Assembly (NCBI GenBank): GCA_945910815.1
Contig: CAMDZD010000005.1
Location: 53,921 to 117,920 of the forward strand
DNA from: an uncultured Clostridia bacterium
Lineage (GTDB): Bacteria; Bacillota; Clostridia; Oscillospirales; Ruminococcaceae
Length of the DNA stretch: 64,000 bases
Direction: 5' to 3'
In this document: positions 6,304-15,302 of the stretch, one piece after another
How positions within the stretch are numbered: position 1 is the first letter of the stretch
Layout: each line of letters opens with the position of its first letter
The notes under the pieces: model-generated
Databases searched by the model: none
Seen by the model: the letters and a program-made list of their open reading frames with translations, nothing else
Told to the model about the DNA's origin: nothing
Translations under genes and position numbers: made by a program

Positions 6304-8793
6304 ATGCTTTATGACAAAGAAGTTATACATGAAATAAAATACGGCAGTTTCCTGCTTTCTGTCAATTCCGAAAATTTTGATGAAAATGTCATAATAGACT
6401 GTGATGAATATTTTGTCAGGTTTTCCGGATATTCAAGGGAGGAAATTAAACAAAGGAAATTAAAATTCAGAGATATTCTTCTTGATGATGAATATTACTC
6501 TATCTGCGATTTCGTAAAGAAAAATATAAATCCTCTCGGCGAAATATACCTTGAACACAAAATAAAATGCAAAACAGGCTCTGTCCTTGTCATTACAAAC
6601 TGCTGTGAAATCCTTTCAAAAGACAGTTCAAATATAATTCTTAAAAATACCATAGTACAGGCTTCCGAAAATTCAGACCCGCAATTTGTGGAATCTTACT
6701 ATACTCTCAATTTCAATGCTATTCTTAAAAATATGCCATGCGGTGTTGCCGTATACAGATTAGAAGAATCAGACGGAGAAAAAAAGCTTCATCTTACATA
6801 TGCAAATGATAAGTTTTACAGCCAGCTCGGATATACAAAAGAATCTTATATCAATGCCACAAACGGCGGATATGTAGGCAATCTTTTTGCTGACAGTGAA
6901 TCAAAAACCAAAATTCTGAATAATATTTTCTGCAACACAAAAAATACTGAACCTATTGACATTCAGACAAAAATGAAAAAGGCTGACGGTTCAGAAGCTG
7001 TTATGAGTATAAACGGAAAAATATTTGTCGGAAGTGACGGGCTTTCAAGACTTCAGGTCGTCTTCTTCGATATTACCGGAATCGCAAAGGCTGAAGAAAC
7101 TATAATGTTTCAGAATGAACGCTATAAAATCATTGAGGAAAGTACCGATGAGCTTATATTTGACTACGATATTAAAAAAGATATTCTCTATCTTCCGAAA
7201 AAAGATATTTTTAAAAAAATCAATTACAAAATTGAGGGCTACATAAACAAACAGACCTGCAAAGATACTGTACACCCGGAGGATTCCATAAGATTTATAT
7301 CACTCTGGAAAGATGCTGTAAAGTCACCTGTCAAAAACTATGTTGACGTAAGGACAAAAGCCTTTAACGGTGAATACTGCTGGTACAGAGTATATTATGT
7401 AAGTGTTGCTGATACATGCGGTGAGATGACACATATATACGGAAGATATTCCAATATAGACAACGAAAGGAAATTTCATCTTAACAGCAACGATGCAGAG
7501 GCAAAAATCCAGAAACTTACCATGAGCGACAATATAACCGGTCTGCTTAACCGCCATACCTTCAAAATTCAGGCTCAGGAAATAATAAACAACTACAACC
7601 CGAAAAAAGAATGTCTTTCCGTCGTCTATGCCGATATAAACAATTTTTCATTCGTAAATGACAATTTCGGATATGATGCCGGCGACAGTATGCTTAATGA
7701 CTTCTCATCAATCCTGAGGTCTATGAAAAAGGTTAAAAAAAGCTCCCGTATAAATTCGGATTTATTCCTTTTCCTGCTTTCGGGAACCGACAAGCAGGAT
7801 ATTATGTCATCAGTGGAATATATTTCTGACAAATTTTACAGTATGCAGAAACAGAAATACAGAGCCGGAAACTTTAATGTCGCATCGGGAATATACTACA
7901 TTTCCGGAAAGGGTGAGGATATTGCCTATGCTATCGATAATGCTGACCTCGCAAGAAAAAATATAAAATCCCACAAGGAACTGAATATCTGCATATACAA
8001 TGAAGAATTCAGAATAAGGCGTACACGTGAAAAAAGTATCATTACAAAACTTCAGAACGCTATCAGCGAAAATCAGATTGAATTGTTTTTACAGCCAAAA
8101 TTCTCTATGAACTCCCGAAAGGTTATAGGTGCGGAGGCTCTTGCACGCTGGAGAAATCCTGACGGCACATACAAGCTCCCTTTTGAATTTATAGATGTTC
8201 TTGAAAAAGCCGGATATATCGTTGAACTTGACTTCTTCATCTACGAGGAGGCTCTCAAATGCGTTAAACGCTGGCAGAATGACGGCAAAAACCTTATTCC
8301 GATATCCGTAAACTTTTCACGCAAAAACAATATAAACCCCGAATTTACACAGAAAGTTCTTGAACTTGCCGAAAAATACAATATCAACAACAAATATATC
8401 GAATTTGAAATAACTGAAAGTGCATTTGCCGAAAATACCCTCGCTATGTTCTCAAATATGAATATTCTCCGTCAGCACGGATTTAAAGTTGATATTGATG
8501 ATTTCGGAATAGGCTATTCCTCACTCAGCTTTCTGCTTAATTCCCCTATCGATACCGTAAAGGTTGACAAGGTTTTTGTTGACGGAATAGAAAAATCAAA
8601 ATATCACCGTGACTTCATCAAACAGATGTGCATGCTTATAAATACAACAAACAAGGAAGTTATCTTCGAAGGTGTTGAAACCGAAAAACAGGCGGATTTC
8701 CTATGCAAATGCGGTTTTGACCTCGCTCAGGGCTGGCTCTTCGACAAGGCTATTCGTGTTGATGAATTTGAAAAAAAATATATTTATATATAA
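6304..8793 (+). CDS. PAS-GGDEF-EAL protein, probable cyclic-di-GMP phosphodiesterase
   Basis: An 829-residue soluble signalling protein. PAS-like domains occupy roughly residues 15-110, 135-260 (with 'YANDKFYSQLGYT') and 265-390 (PAS fold 'EESTDELIFDYD'). A GGDEF domain spans about 400-560 ('DNITGLLNRHTF'), but its catalytic signature is replaced by 'SDLFLF' near residue 485, so it should not make c-di-GMP. The EAL domain (about 575-829) is intact: 'GAEALARW', 'NFSRKN', 'EITESAF', 'DDFGIGYSSL' and a 'EGVET' motif, all metal- or catalysis-related residues of active phosphodiesterases. AAAGGAGGG precedes the ATG. The gene is monocistronic. Likely role: degradation of c-di-GMP under control of a PAS-sensed signal. 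Confidence 0.9.
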   Translation: MLYDKEVIHEIKYGSFLLSVNSENFDENVIIDCDEYFVRFSGYSREEIKQRKLKFRDILLDDEYYSICDFVKKNINPLGEIYLEHKIKCKTGSVLVITNCCEILSKDSSNIILKNTIVQASENSDPQFVESYYTLNFNAILKNMPCGVAVYRLEESDGEKKLHLTYANDKFYSQLGYTKESYINATNGGYVGNLFADSESKTKILNNIFCNTKNTEPIDIQTKMKKADGSEAVMSINGKIFVGSDGLSRLQVVFFDITGIAKAEETIMFQNERYKIIEESTDELIFDYDIKKDILYLPKKDIFKKINYKIEGYINKQTCKDTVHPEDSIRFISLWKDAVKSPVKNYVDVRTKAFNGEYCWYRVYYVSVADTCGEMTHIYGRYSNIDNERKFHLNSNDAEAKIQKLTMSDNITGLLNRHTFKIQAQEIINNYNPKKECLSVVYADINNFSFVNDNFGYDAGDSMLNDFSSILRSMKKVKKSSRINSDLFLFLLSGTDKQDIMSSVEYISDKFYSMQKQKYRAGNFNVASGIYYISGKGEDIAYAIDNADLARKNIKSHKELNICIYNEEFRIRRTREKSIITKLQNAISENQIELFLQPKFSMNSRKVIGAEALARWRNPDGTYKLPFEFIDVLEKAGYIVELDFFIYEEALKCVKRWQNDGKNLIPISVNFSRKNNINPEFTQKVLELAEKYNINNKYIEFEITESAFAENTLAMFSNMNILRQHGFKVDIDDFGIGYSSLSFLLNSPIDTVKVDKVFVDGIEKSKYHRDFIKQMCMLINTTNKEVIFEGVETEKQADFLCKCGFDLAQGWLFDKAIRVDEFEKKYIYI

Positions 8794-8807
8794 ATTACAA
8801 AAAGCTA

Positions 8808-8836
8808 TTGACATTCGTCCTGCAATATGTTATAAT
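8808..8836 (+). promoter_or_regulatory. Predicted sigma-A promoter of the DUF1292 gene
   Basis: Consensus TTGACA, 17-base spacer, TATAAT. It is nearly identical, spacer included, to the promoter at 58284-58312. Confidence 0.75.
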
Positions 8837-8868
8837 ATTACAAATATATTGCGAAAGAGGTTTATTTT

Positions 8869-9177
8869 ATGAATGATTCCTATGAAAACAATCCCAATCT
8901 CAATGACGAATACGAAGAAGAAAATCCCGTTATAACACTCCTTGATGATGACGGCGAAGAAGTTCACTTTGAAATCCTTGATGCTTTTGAGTATATGGAA
9001 AAACATTATACTGTACTTCTCCCCTATGAAGAAAGTGAGGAGGAAGTCGTTATACTTGAAGTTCAGCACGGAGAAGATGAAGATGAATTTCTTTCAATCG
9101 ATGACGAACAGCTCCTCTATGCTCTTTTTGAGGAATTTAAAAAACGCAATGCCGACAATTTCAATTTTGCTGATTGA
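8869..9177 (+). CDS. DUF1292 family protein (YrzB-like)
   Basis: A 102-residue, very acidic cytosolic protein. It has the DUF1292 pattern 'VITLLDDDGEEVHFEILDAFEY', 'YTVLLPYE', 'VVILEV' and a C-terminal 'LYALFEEFKKR'. Family members are widespread in Firmicutes, often beside yqgF/ruvX; function is unknown. Here it stands alone with its own promoter and terminator. The GAAAGAGG site precedes the ATG. Confidence 0.85.
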   Translation: MNDSYENNPNLNDEYEEENPVITLLDDDGEEVHFEILDAFEYMEKHYTVLLPYEESEEEVVILEVQHGEDEDEFLSIDDEQLLYALFEEFKKRNADNFNFAD

Positions 9178-9190
9178 TTAACTCCTTTAA

Positions 9191-9236
9191 AACGGAACTG
9201 CCCTCACGATTCTTATGCGGGCAGTTCCGTTTTTTT
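9191..9236 (+). terminator. Intrinsic terminator after the DUF1292 gene
   Basis: A thirteen-base-pair stem AACGGAACTGCCC/GGGCAGTTCCGTT is followed by a T tract. Confidence 0.93.
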
Positions 9237-9245
9237 GCAAAAATA

Positions 9246-9274
9246 TTGTAATCTGCAAAATAGTATGATATAAT
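9246..9274 (+). promoter_or_regulatory. Predicted sigma-A promoter of the PAP2 gene
   Basis: TTGTAA, 17-base spacer, TATAAT, 35 bases before the start codon. Confidence 0.6.
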
Positions 9275-9308
9275 ATAATGGCATTATGATATAAAAAGGA
9301 GGGTTAAT

Positions 9309-9887
9309 ATGGATTTTTTCGACACTCTTATGAATATCGACGAAGATATTCTGCTTTATATTCAGGAAAATATCAGAAACGCAACTGCCGACACTATTAT
9401 GAAAGCTGTAACTCATCTCGGAGATATGGGCATTTTCTGGATAATGATTATATTTGTACTTTTCCTGAGCAAAAAATATACAAAGACAGCTTTTATTATG
9501 GCTCTGACACTTGCACTCGGACTCCTTATAACAAATCTGATACTTAAAAACAGCGTTCACAGAATAAGACCTTTTCACGCTATTGAAGAGCTTTTCCCGC
9601 TTATAAACAAGCCGGAGGACTGGTCATTTCCCTCCGGACATGCTACAAGCTCAATCGGTTGCGGAATTGCTATGCTCAGAAATCTTCCGAAAAAATACGG
9701 AATATCAGGTTTTACAATAGGTATTCTCATAGCCGTATCAAGAATTTATCTCGGTGTACATTATACTACTGACGTTGTTGCCGGTGCTTTAATCGGAACA
9801 GTTTCAGCTCTTTCATCTGAAAAAATTATAAATAAGGCTGACAGAGTTATAAAACAAAAGCGGAAATCAAAAAAATCCCCGAATTAA
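9309..9887 (+). CDS. PAP2 family membrane phosphatase
   Basis: The 192-residue integral membrane protein has all three phosphatase motifs of the acid phosphatase/PAP2 family: 'KNSVHRIRP' (about residue 80), 'PSGH' (about 107) and 'SRIYLGVHYTTDVVAG' (about 143-158). About five membrane helices are predicted. Such enzymes hydrolyse lipid phosphates such as undecaprenyl pyrophosphate or phosphatidylglycerol phosphate; the substrate here is not determinable. A lysine/arginine-rich tail follows the last helix. AAAGGAGGG precedes the start. Confidence 0.9.
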   Translation: MDFFDTLMNIDEDILLYIQENIRNATADTIMKAVTHLGDMGIFWIMIIFVLFLSKKYTKTAFIMALTLALGLLITNLILKNSVHRIRPFHAIEELFPLINKPEDWSFPSGHATSSIGCGIAMLRNLPKKYGISGFTIGILIAVSRIYLGVHYTTDVVAGALIGTVSALSSEKIINKADRVIKQKRKSKKSPN

Positions 9888-9900
9888 TTCGGGGACTTGT
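9876..9900. terminator. Terminator between convergent PAP2 and apgM genes
   Basis: A perfect palindrome TCCCCGAATT/AATTCGGGGA overlaps the PAP2 stop codon; A-rich and T-rich flanks on either side allow use from both strands. Confidence 0.8.
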
Positions 9901-9903
9901 TTT

Positions 9904-11109
9904 TTATTTAAGGAAATTTTTCATAAGGGTGTAGCCCTCTGAAATATATATTCCTGTTGATTTTGCAGTTTTTTCGTTGTATGAATCTGTTCCCTTCTTT
10001 TTCTGACGGCTGTCATAAATCATATACGGAACAGGGTCATTTGTATGTGTTTTCAGCGAAAGAGGTGTGGGGTGGTCAGGAGTTACAAGAACCTTGAAAT
10101 CTCCCATTTTTTCAAGAGCTTCCACAACCGGTGAAAGAATAAGCTTGTCAATAAGTGAAATTGCTTTCACCTTGTTTTCAGTTTCATTTCTGTGACCGCA
10201 TTCATCAGGAGCTTCAACGTGAATATATACAAAATCCTGACCGTTTTCAAATTCCTTTATAGCAGCCTCAGCCTTGCCCCTGAAATTTGTATCAATATAT
10301 CCTGTTGCACCTTCAACGCTTACAACGTTCATATTTGAGAATTTTCCGATACCCTTGAGCAGGTCAACAGCGGAAATCATTGAACCTTTAACACCGTATT
10401 TTCCCTTGAAGTCGTCAAGATTTGCACGCTTGCCCTCTCCCCAGAGCCACATACTGTTTGCAGGACGGAGCCCCTTTGCAATTCTTTCCTTATTAAGCGG
10501 GTGGTCTTTGAGAAGTTCATATGATTTTTTCATAAGTTCATAGAGCTTTGATGCGTTCGGATTTTTTGGTATGTATTCCTTTATAGGCTTGCCTGTAATA
10601 TCGTGAGGAGGTGTAAGGGGTGCAATATCCATTGTACCGTTATTCCAGATAAGGCAGTGACGATAGCTTACACCGCTGTAAAGCTTAAATTCATCATTGT
10701 TGAGATGTTCGGCAAGATAATCAACAAGTATCTTTGCATCGGCAGTTGATATATCACCTGCACAGTAATCGATTATAGTTTTATCTTCATAATTCGGCTC
10801 GTCGGAAAGCGTTACAAGATTACATCTGAGAGATACATCTGTATCTTTCATATCAATTCCGATACTTCCTGCCTCAAGCGGAGAACGTCCTGTATAGTAA
10901 ATTTTCGGGTCATATCCGAGTACTGAAAGATTGGCAACGTCACTTCCGGGCTTCATACCGTCCATAACTGTTTTTACAAGACCTACTTCGGAATCCTTTG
11001 CAAGTCTGTCCATACAAGGAGTATCGGCAAATTCAAGAGGAGTTTTTCCTCCAAGGGATTCAATCGGATAATCTGCCATTCCGTCGCATAACATAACAAG
11101 ATATTTCAT
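9904..11109 (-). CDS. apgM: Cofactor-independent phosphoglycerate mutase, archaeal type
   Basis: The 401-residue product is an ApgM-type 2,3-bisphosphoglycerate-independent phosphoglycerate mutase. It converts 3-phosphoglycerate to 2-phosphoglycerate in glycolysis. Seen: 'MLCDGMADYPIESLGGKTPLEFA' at the N-terminus, the metal-binding and phospho-acceptor segment 'GSDVANLSVLGYDP', 'YTGRSPLEAGSIGI', and the C-terminal metal motifs 'VHVEAPDECGHR' style 'HVEAPDECGH' and 'VTPDHPTPLSLKTH'. Length is typical. GGAG precedes the ATG, and a promoter lies at 11145-11173. Confidence 0.94.
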   Translation of the reverse strand: MKYLVMLCDGMADYPIESLGGKTPLEFADTPCMDRLAKDSEVGLVKTVMDGMKPGSDVANLSVLGYDPKIYYTGRSPLEAGSIGIDMKDTDVSLRCNLVTLSDEPNYEDKTIIDYCAGDISTADAKILVDYLAEHLNNDEFKLYSGVSYRHCLIWNNGTMDIAPLTPPHDITGKPIKEYIPKNPNASKLYELMKKSYELLKDHPLNKERIAKGLRPANSMWLWGEGKRANLDDFKGKYGVKGSMISAVDLLKGIGKFSNMNVVSVEGATGYIDTNFRGKAEAAIKEFENGQDFVYIHVEAPDECGHRNETENKVKAISLIDKLILSPVVEALEKMGDFKVLVTPDHPTPLSLKTHTNDPVPYMIYDSRQKKKGTDSYNEKTAKSTGIYISEGYTLMKNFLK

Positions 11110-11144
11110 AAAAATTATCTCCTTCAGAAAAAATTTTCAAATAC

Positions 11145-11173
11145 ATTTTATCACATTACACAAAGAAAATCAA
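11145..11173 (-). promoter_or_regulatory. Predicted sigma-A promoter of apgM
   Basis: On the minus strand TTGATT, 17-base spacer, TAAAAT. Confidence 0.55.
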
Positions 11174-11220
11174 GTATTTTTGTATATTTTTTTGTTTTTC
11201 TTTATTTATTTTGCAGACAC

Positions 11221-11249
11221 TTGACAAAACGGACGGAAAATTATATAAT
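11221..11249 (+). promoter_or_regulatory. Predicted sigma-A promoter of the aconitase operon
   Basis: Consensus TTGACA, 17-base spacer, TATAAT, 45 bases upstream of the GTG start. Confidence 0.75.
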
Positions 11250-11293
11250 AATCATATAAATTCAGCTTGAAAATGCGAAAGGAATGATTTGCA

Positions 11294-13228
11294 GTGGGTT
11301 TAACACTTACAGAAAAAATACTCAAGGCTCACCTCGTTGACGGTGAAATGATTAAAGGTCAGGAAATCGGTATAAGAATCGACCAGACTCTTACACAGGA
11401 CGCTACCGGTACTATGGCATATCTCGAATTTGAAGCTATGGGCGTTCCGAGAGTTAAAACAGAACGTTCTGTTGCATATATAGACCATAACACACTCCAG
11501 AATGGCTTTGAAAACGCTGACGACCACAGATTTATCGGCAGTGTTGCAAAAAAACATGGTATATATTTCTCAAGACCCGGCAACGGTATCTGTCATCAGG
11601 TTCACCTTGAAAGATTCGGTATTCCCGGAAAGACTCTTATCGGTTCGGACAGCCACACTCCGACAGGTGGCGGTATTGGTATGATTGCCATAGGTGCAGG
11701 CGGTCTTGACGTTGCCGTAGCTATGGGTGGCGGTGCATACTATATAACTTGTCCGAAAGTTGTAAAAGTAAACCTTACAGGAAAGCTTCAGCCGTGGGTA
11801 GCCGCTAAGGACGTTATCCTTGAAGTTTTAAAAAGAATGTCTGTCAAGGGCGGTGTCGGAAAAGTTATCGAATACTGCGGTGAAGGCGTTAAAACACTTT
11901 CAGTTCCGGAACGTGCTACTATTACAAATATGGGTGCTGAACTCGGTGCAACTACATCTATTTTCCCGTCAGATGAAAATACAAGAGAATTTCTCAAGGC
12001 ACAGTGCCGTGAAGAAGTATGGACTCCCCTTTCCGCTGATGAAGATGCTGTATATGATGAAGAAATCAATATAAATCTTTCCGAACTCGTACCGCTTGCA
12101 GCTTGTCCGCACTCCCCCGATAACGTTAAGAGCGTTGAGGAAATCGGCAATATGAAAATTGACCAGGTTTGTATCGGTTCATGTACAAACTCATCACTTC
12201 TTGATATGCTTAAGGTCGCACACATCTTAAAGGGAAAGACTGTTCACCCCGATGTATCACTTTCAATTGCCCCCGGTTCAAAACAGGTTCTCAATATGCT
12301 TGCACAGAACGGTGCATTGTCAATAATGATTGAAGCAGGTGCAAGAATCCTTGAAAGTGCATGCGGTCCTTGTATAGGTATGGGACAGTCACCGAATTCA
12401 AAGGGAATTTCCCTCCGTACATTCAACAGAAACTTCCTCGGACGCTCCGGAACCAAGGACGGACAGATTTATCTTGTTTCCCCTGAAATGGCTGCTGTTT
12501 CTGCAATTACAGGTGTACTCACTGACCCGAGAACTCTCGGAGATATGCCTGAATTCAAGCTTCCGGAAGTATTCTCAATCAATGACAATATGATTGTACC
12601 TCCTGTTGCTGAAGCTGATATGGACAGCGTTGAAATCCTCAGAGGCCCTAATATAAAGCCGTTCCCCGAAACTGCTCCGCTTATGGATACTATTGATGCT
12701 CCATGTTCACTTAAAGTCGGCGATAACATCACTACTGACCATATTATGCCTGCCGGTGCAAAGATACTTCCTCTGCGTTCAAATATTCCGGCTATTTCAC
12801 AGCACTGCTTTACTGTATGCGATGAAGAATTTCCAAAAAGAGCTAAGGAACTCGGAAAGAGTATCATTGTAGGCGGTTCAAACTACGGACAGGGTTCATC
12901 AAGAGAACACGCTGCACTTGCTCCGCTTTATCTCGGAGTAAAGGCTGTACTCGTTAAGTCATTCGCAAGAATACACCGTGCAAATCTTATCAATGCAGGC
13001 ATACTTCCGCTTACATTCGTAAACGAATCCGATTATGACAATATTTCACAGGGCGATGAACTTCTCCTCGCTGACGTTCGCAAGGACGTTGAAGCAGGAA
13101 AGTCCGAACTTACAATAGTAAATAAGACTAACGGAAAGGAAATCCCCGTACTCTGCGAACTCTCCGGACGTACAAAGGATATTATGCTTGCCGGCGGTCT
13201 GCTTGACTATACAAGAGAATCACTCTGA
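11294..13228 (+). CDS. acn: Aconitate hydratase
   Basis: The 644-residue protein is a compact aconitase of the [4Fe-4S] dehydratase family, isomerising citrate to isocitrate. Seen: substrate loop 'GSDSHTPTGGGIGMIAIGAGG' near residue 115, cluster ligands 'GSCTNSS' (about 295) and 'ACGPCIGMGQ' (about 355), and the swivel domain with 'DNITTDHIMPAG' and 'GGSNYGQGSSREHAALAP'. It is the ~640-residue clostridial form. The start is GTG with AAAGGA twelve bases upstream. Isocitrate dehydrogenase lies downstream on the same strand, so together they feed citrate to 2-oxoglutarate for glutamate synthesis. Confidence 0.95.
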   Translation: MGLTLTEKILKAHLVDGEMIKGQEIGIRIDQTLTQDATGTMAYLEFEAMGVPRVKTERSVAYIDHNTLQNGFENADDHRFIGSVAKKHGIYFSRPGNGICHQVHLERFGIPGKTLIGSDSHTPTGGGIGMIAIGAGGLDVAVAMGGGAYYITCPKVVKVNLTGKLQPWVAAKDVILEVLKRMSVKGGVGKVIEYCGEGVKTLSVPERATITNMGAELGATTSIFPSDENTREFLKAQCREEVWTPLSADEDAVYDEEININLSELVPLAACPHSPDNVKSVEEIGNMKIDQVCIGSCTNSSLLDMLKVAHILKGKTVHPDVSLSIAPGSKQVLNMLAQNGALSIMIEAGARILESACGPCIGMGQSPNSKGISLRTFNRNFLGRSGTKDGQIYLVSPEMAAVSAITGVLTDPRTLGDMPEFKLPEVFSINDNMIVPPVAEADMDSVEILRGPNIKPFPETAPLMDTIDAPCSLKVGDNITTDHIMPAGAKILPLRSNIPAISQHCFTVCDEEFPKRAKELGKSIIVGGSNYGQGSSREHAALAPLYLGVKAVLVKSFARIHRANLINAGILPLTFVNESDYDNISQGDELLLADVRKDVEAGKSELTIVNKTNGKEIPVLCELSGRTKDIMLAGGLLDYTRESL

Positions 13229-13235
13229 TGATTGT

Positions 13236-13285
13236 CGGGGGACTCTGTCCCCCGAACCCCCTGCAAGCTTTTTGAAAAAAGCTTG
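13236..13285. repeat. Double-hairpin intergenic element (possible interspersed repeat)
   Basis: Two perfect adjacent hairpins lie just after the aconitase stop: CGGGGGAC/GTCCCCCG (loop TCT, 13236-13254) and CAAGCTTTTT/AAAAAGCTTG (loop GA, 13264-13285), followed by a T6 run near 13296. Only one copy is in the window. From general memory, similar 'CCCCCGAACCCCCTGCAAGC' elements recur between genes in Ruminococcus-like genomes; that is not shown here. It may act as a leaky terminator or processing site between the aconitase gene and those downstream. Confidence 0.5.
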
Positions 13286-13346
13286 ACCAAAAACTTTTTT
13301 GATAATATTCTGGTTTGTGTGATTACGAAATATAGAGGATAACGAC

Positions 13347-13544
13347 ATGAAATTTATCATTCCCGTTGCTATGGTTGCATTAGTAATGTATTTTGTAAAC
13401 AAAATACAGAATTTCAATAAATCCGGAAAAGATGAAATAAAAAAAATGCCTGTTTCAAAACAGATTTTATATACACTGCTCTGCTTTTCGCCTTACCTTA
13501 TATTTTTTGTCATAATTATGATTATAGCAATGACTTTCAGATGA
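13347..13544 (+). CDS. Small two-helix membrane protein, unknown
   Basis: A 65-residue protein with one hydrophobic helix at residues 2-18, a basic loop ('NKSGKDEIKKMP') and a second helix at 40-63. GAGG stands eight bases before the ATG, supporting translation. It is 11 bases upstream of another small membrane protein gene and between the aconitase and isocitrate dehydrogenase genes. I do not recognise the family. Confidence 0.6.
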   Translation: MKFIIPVAMVALVMYFVNKIQNFNKSGKDEIKKMPVSKQILYTLLCFSPYLIFFVIIMIIAMTFR

Positions 13545-13554
13545 GGTATACTTT

Positions 13555-13938
13555 ATGAAAGATTTAATCAAAAATGCTGTTGATGACATAAAGCAGGATA
13601 TTGAGGAATCCGTAATTGATTCAAAAGATGACCGCAAAAAAAATCCGGCTAAATATATAGGAAACAGAAGTACGCCCGAAAGCAGTGCGTGGAGCAGACT
13701 TTTTTTCCCGAATTTTATCGGAATATTCCTCGGACTTGCTGTGGCAAGGCTCTTTCACTGCGGATTTCCGGGGTATATCTTTTTCGGAATAGTTTTCGCA
13801 TTTCTTGCGGGAGTTTGGAAAAGCTATGAACTTGACAATATATCACTTAAAAATGCGATTGTAAAAAATACTCTGCTTATGGGTATATGGCTTGCGATTT
13901 TTGCTGTATGGCTTATTATATTATATAAAATAAATTAA
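13555..13938 (+). CDS. Small membrane protein, unknown
   Basis: The 127-residue product has a charged cytosolic N-terminus of about 50 residues ('DDIKQDIEESVIDSKDDRKK') followed by three membrane helices (roughly 50-67, 70-90, 100-125). GAGG precedes the ATG. It lies 19 bases before the isocitrate dehydrogenase start, so it is probably cotranscribed with it. No family recognised. Confidence 0.6.
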   Translation: MKDLIKNAVDDIKQDIEESVIDSKDDRKKNPAKYIGNRSTPESSAWSRLFFPNFIGIFLGLAVARLFHCGFPGYIFFGIVFAFLAGVWKSYELDNISLKNAIVKNTLLMGIWLAIFAVWLIILYKIN

Positions 13939-13957
13939 ACGCTGGAGGTACTGAAAA

Positions 13958-15172
13958 ATGGAAAAAATTAAAATGACTACTCCCCTTGTCGAAATGGACG
14001 GCGACGAAATGACCCGAATCCTCTGGAAGTGGATTAAGGAAATTCTTCTCGAACCATATGTGGAACTCAATACAGAGTATTACGATTTGGGACTTGAACA
14101 CCGTGAAGCTACAAAGGATAAAGTCACTGTTGATTCCGCTGAAGCTACAAAAAAATACGGTGTTGCAGTAAAGTGTGCAACTATTACTCCTAACGCTGCA
14201 AGAATGCCTGAATACAATCTTACACAAATGTGGAAATCCCCTAACGGTACTATCCGTGCAGCTCTTGACGGTACAGTATTCAGAACCCCTATTCTTGTAA
14301 AGGGTATTGAACCCTACATTCCTACCTGGACAGCTCCTATAACAATCGCACGTCACGCATACGGCGATGTATACAAGAATACTGAAATGCGTGTTGCAAA
14401 AGGCTGTAAGGCTGAACTCGTTGTTACTGATAAGGACGGCAACGAAACAAGAGAACTTATTCACGATTTCTCAAAGTGTGACGGAATAATTCAGGGACTC
14501 CACAACCTTGATGACAGTATCAGAGGATTTGCAAGAGCCTGTCTTAATTACGGTCTTGACCTTAAACAGGACGTATGGTTTGCTACTAAGGATACTATCT
14601 CAAAGAAGTATGACCACAGATTCAAGGATATTTTTCAGGAAGTATATGATACAGAATACAAGGAAAAATATGAGGCTCTCGGCATAGAATACTTCTATAC
14701 ACTTATCGATGACGCTGTTGCAAGAGTAATCCGTTCAAAAGGCGGATATATCTGGGCTTGCAAGAATTACGACGGCGATGTTATGTCCGATATGGTTTCA
14801 ACAGCATACGGAAGCCTTGCTATGATGACATCTGTTCTTGTATCTCCTGACGGAATCTATGAATACGAAGCTGCTCACGGTACAGTACAGCGTCACTATT
14901 ACAAGTATCTCAAGGGCGAGGAAACTTCTACAAACTCCGTTGCAACTATATTTGCATGGAGCGGTGCTTTACGCAAGAGAGGTGAACTCGACGGAAATTC
15001 CTCACTCTGCGATTTTGCCGACAAGCTCGAAAAGGCTACTATTCAGACAATTGAAGAAGGCGTTATGACCGGTGACCTTTACCTTATTTCAAAGCTTGAA
15101 AACAAGAAGAAAGTTGATTCAAAAACATTCCTGCTTGAAATAAATAACAGACTTGCTGAACTTATGAAGTAA
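13958..15172 (+). CDS. icd: NADP-dependent isocitrate dehydrogenase
   Basis: The 404-residue product is the eukaryote-like homodimeric isocitrate dehydrogenase type. Seen: '[13 protein letters not shown]' at the N-terminus, '[27 protein letters not shown]' (substrate binding, about 75-100), '[16 protein letters not shown]', '[11 protein letters not shown]' (metal-binding aspartates, about 270) and '[12 protein letters not shown]' (cofactor binding). It oxidatively decarboxylates isocitrate to 2-oxoglutarate. GGAGG precedes the ATG by nine bases. No 2-oxoglutarate dehydrogenase is seen nearby, consistent with a biosynthetic half-cycle. Confidence 0.95.
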   Translation: MEKIKMTTPLVEMDGDEMTRILWKWIKEILLEPYVELNTEYYDLGLEHREATKDKVTVDSAEATKKYGVAVKCATITPNAARMPEYNLTQMWKSPNGTIRAALDGTVFRTPILVKGIEPYIPTWTAPITIARHAYGDVYKNTEMRVAKGCKAELVVTDKDGNETRELIHDFSKCDGIIQGLHNLDDSIRGFARACLNYGLDLKQDVWFATKDTISKKYDHRFKDIFQEVYDTEYKEKYEALGIEYFYTLIDDAVARVIRSKGGYIWACKNYDGDVMSDMVSTAYGSLAMMTSVLVSPDGIYEYEAAHGTVQRHYYKYLKGEETSTNSVATIFAWSGALRKRGELDGNSSLCDFADKLEKATIQTIEEGVMTGDLYLISKLENKKKVDSKTFLLEINNRLAELMK

Positions 15173-15185
15173 TTATATTTTTTAC

Positions 15186-15213
15186 CCCCTGTCTTAAAGG
15201 CAGGGGTTTTTTT
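15186..15213 (+). terminator. Intrinsic terminator after icd
   Basis: CCCCTG/CAGGGG stem with an inner CTT/AAG extension, then T7. Confidence 0.88.
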
Positions 15214-15232
15214 GTTAAATTTTAAAAAACGC

Positions 15233-15261
15233 TTGCAAAATAAATAATTATAGGTTATAAT
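15233..15261 (+). promoter_or_regulatory. Predicted sigma-A promoter of the SGNH-like gene
   Basis: TTGCAA, 17-base spacer, TATAAT. Confidence 0.6.
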
Positions 15262-15302
15262 GATATTATATTAAAATTACTATGAAACGGAGTTTATTTA
15301 TA

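Noticed and set aside
11788..12225. 145-codon minus-strand ORF inside the aconitase gene
   Set aside because: Antisense shadow of strongly conserved aconitase sequence.
13914..14464. 182-codon minus-strand ORF over icd
   Set aside because: Antisense shadow of isocitrate dehydrogenase.
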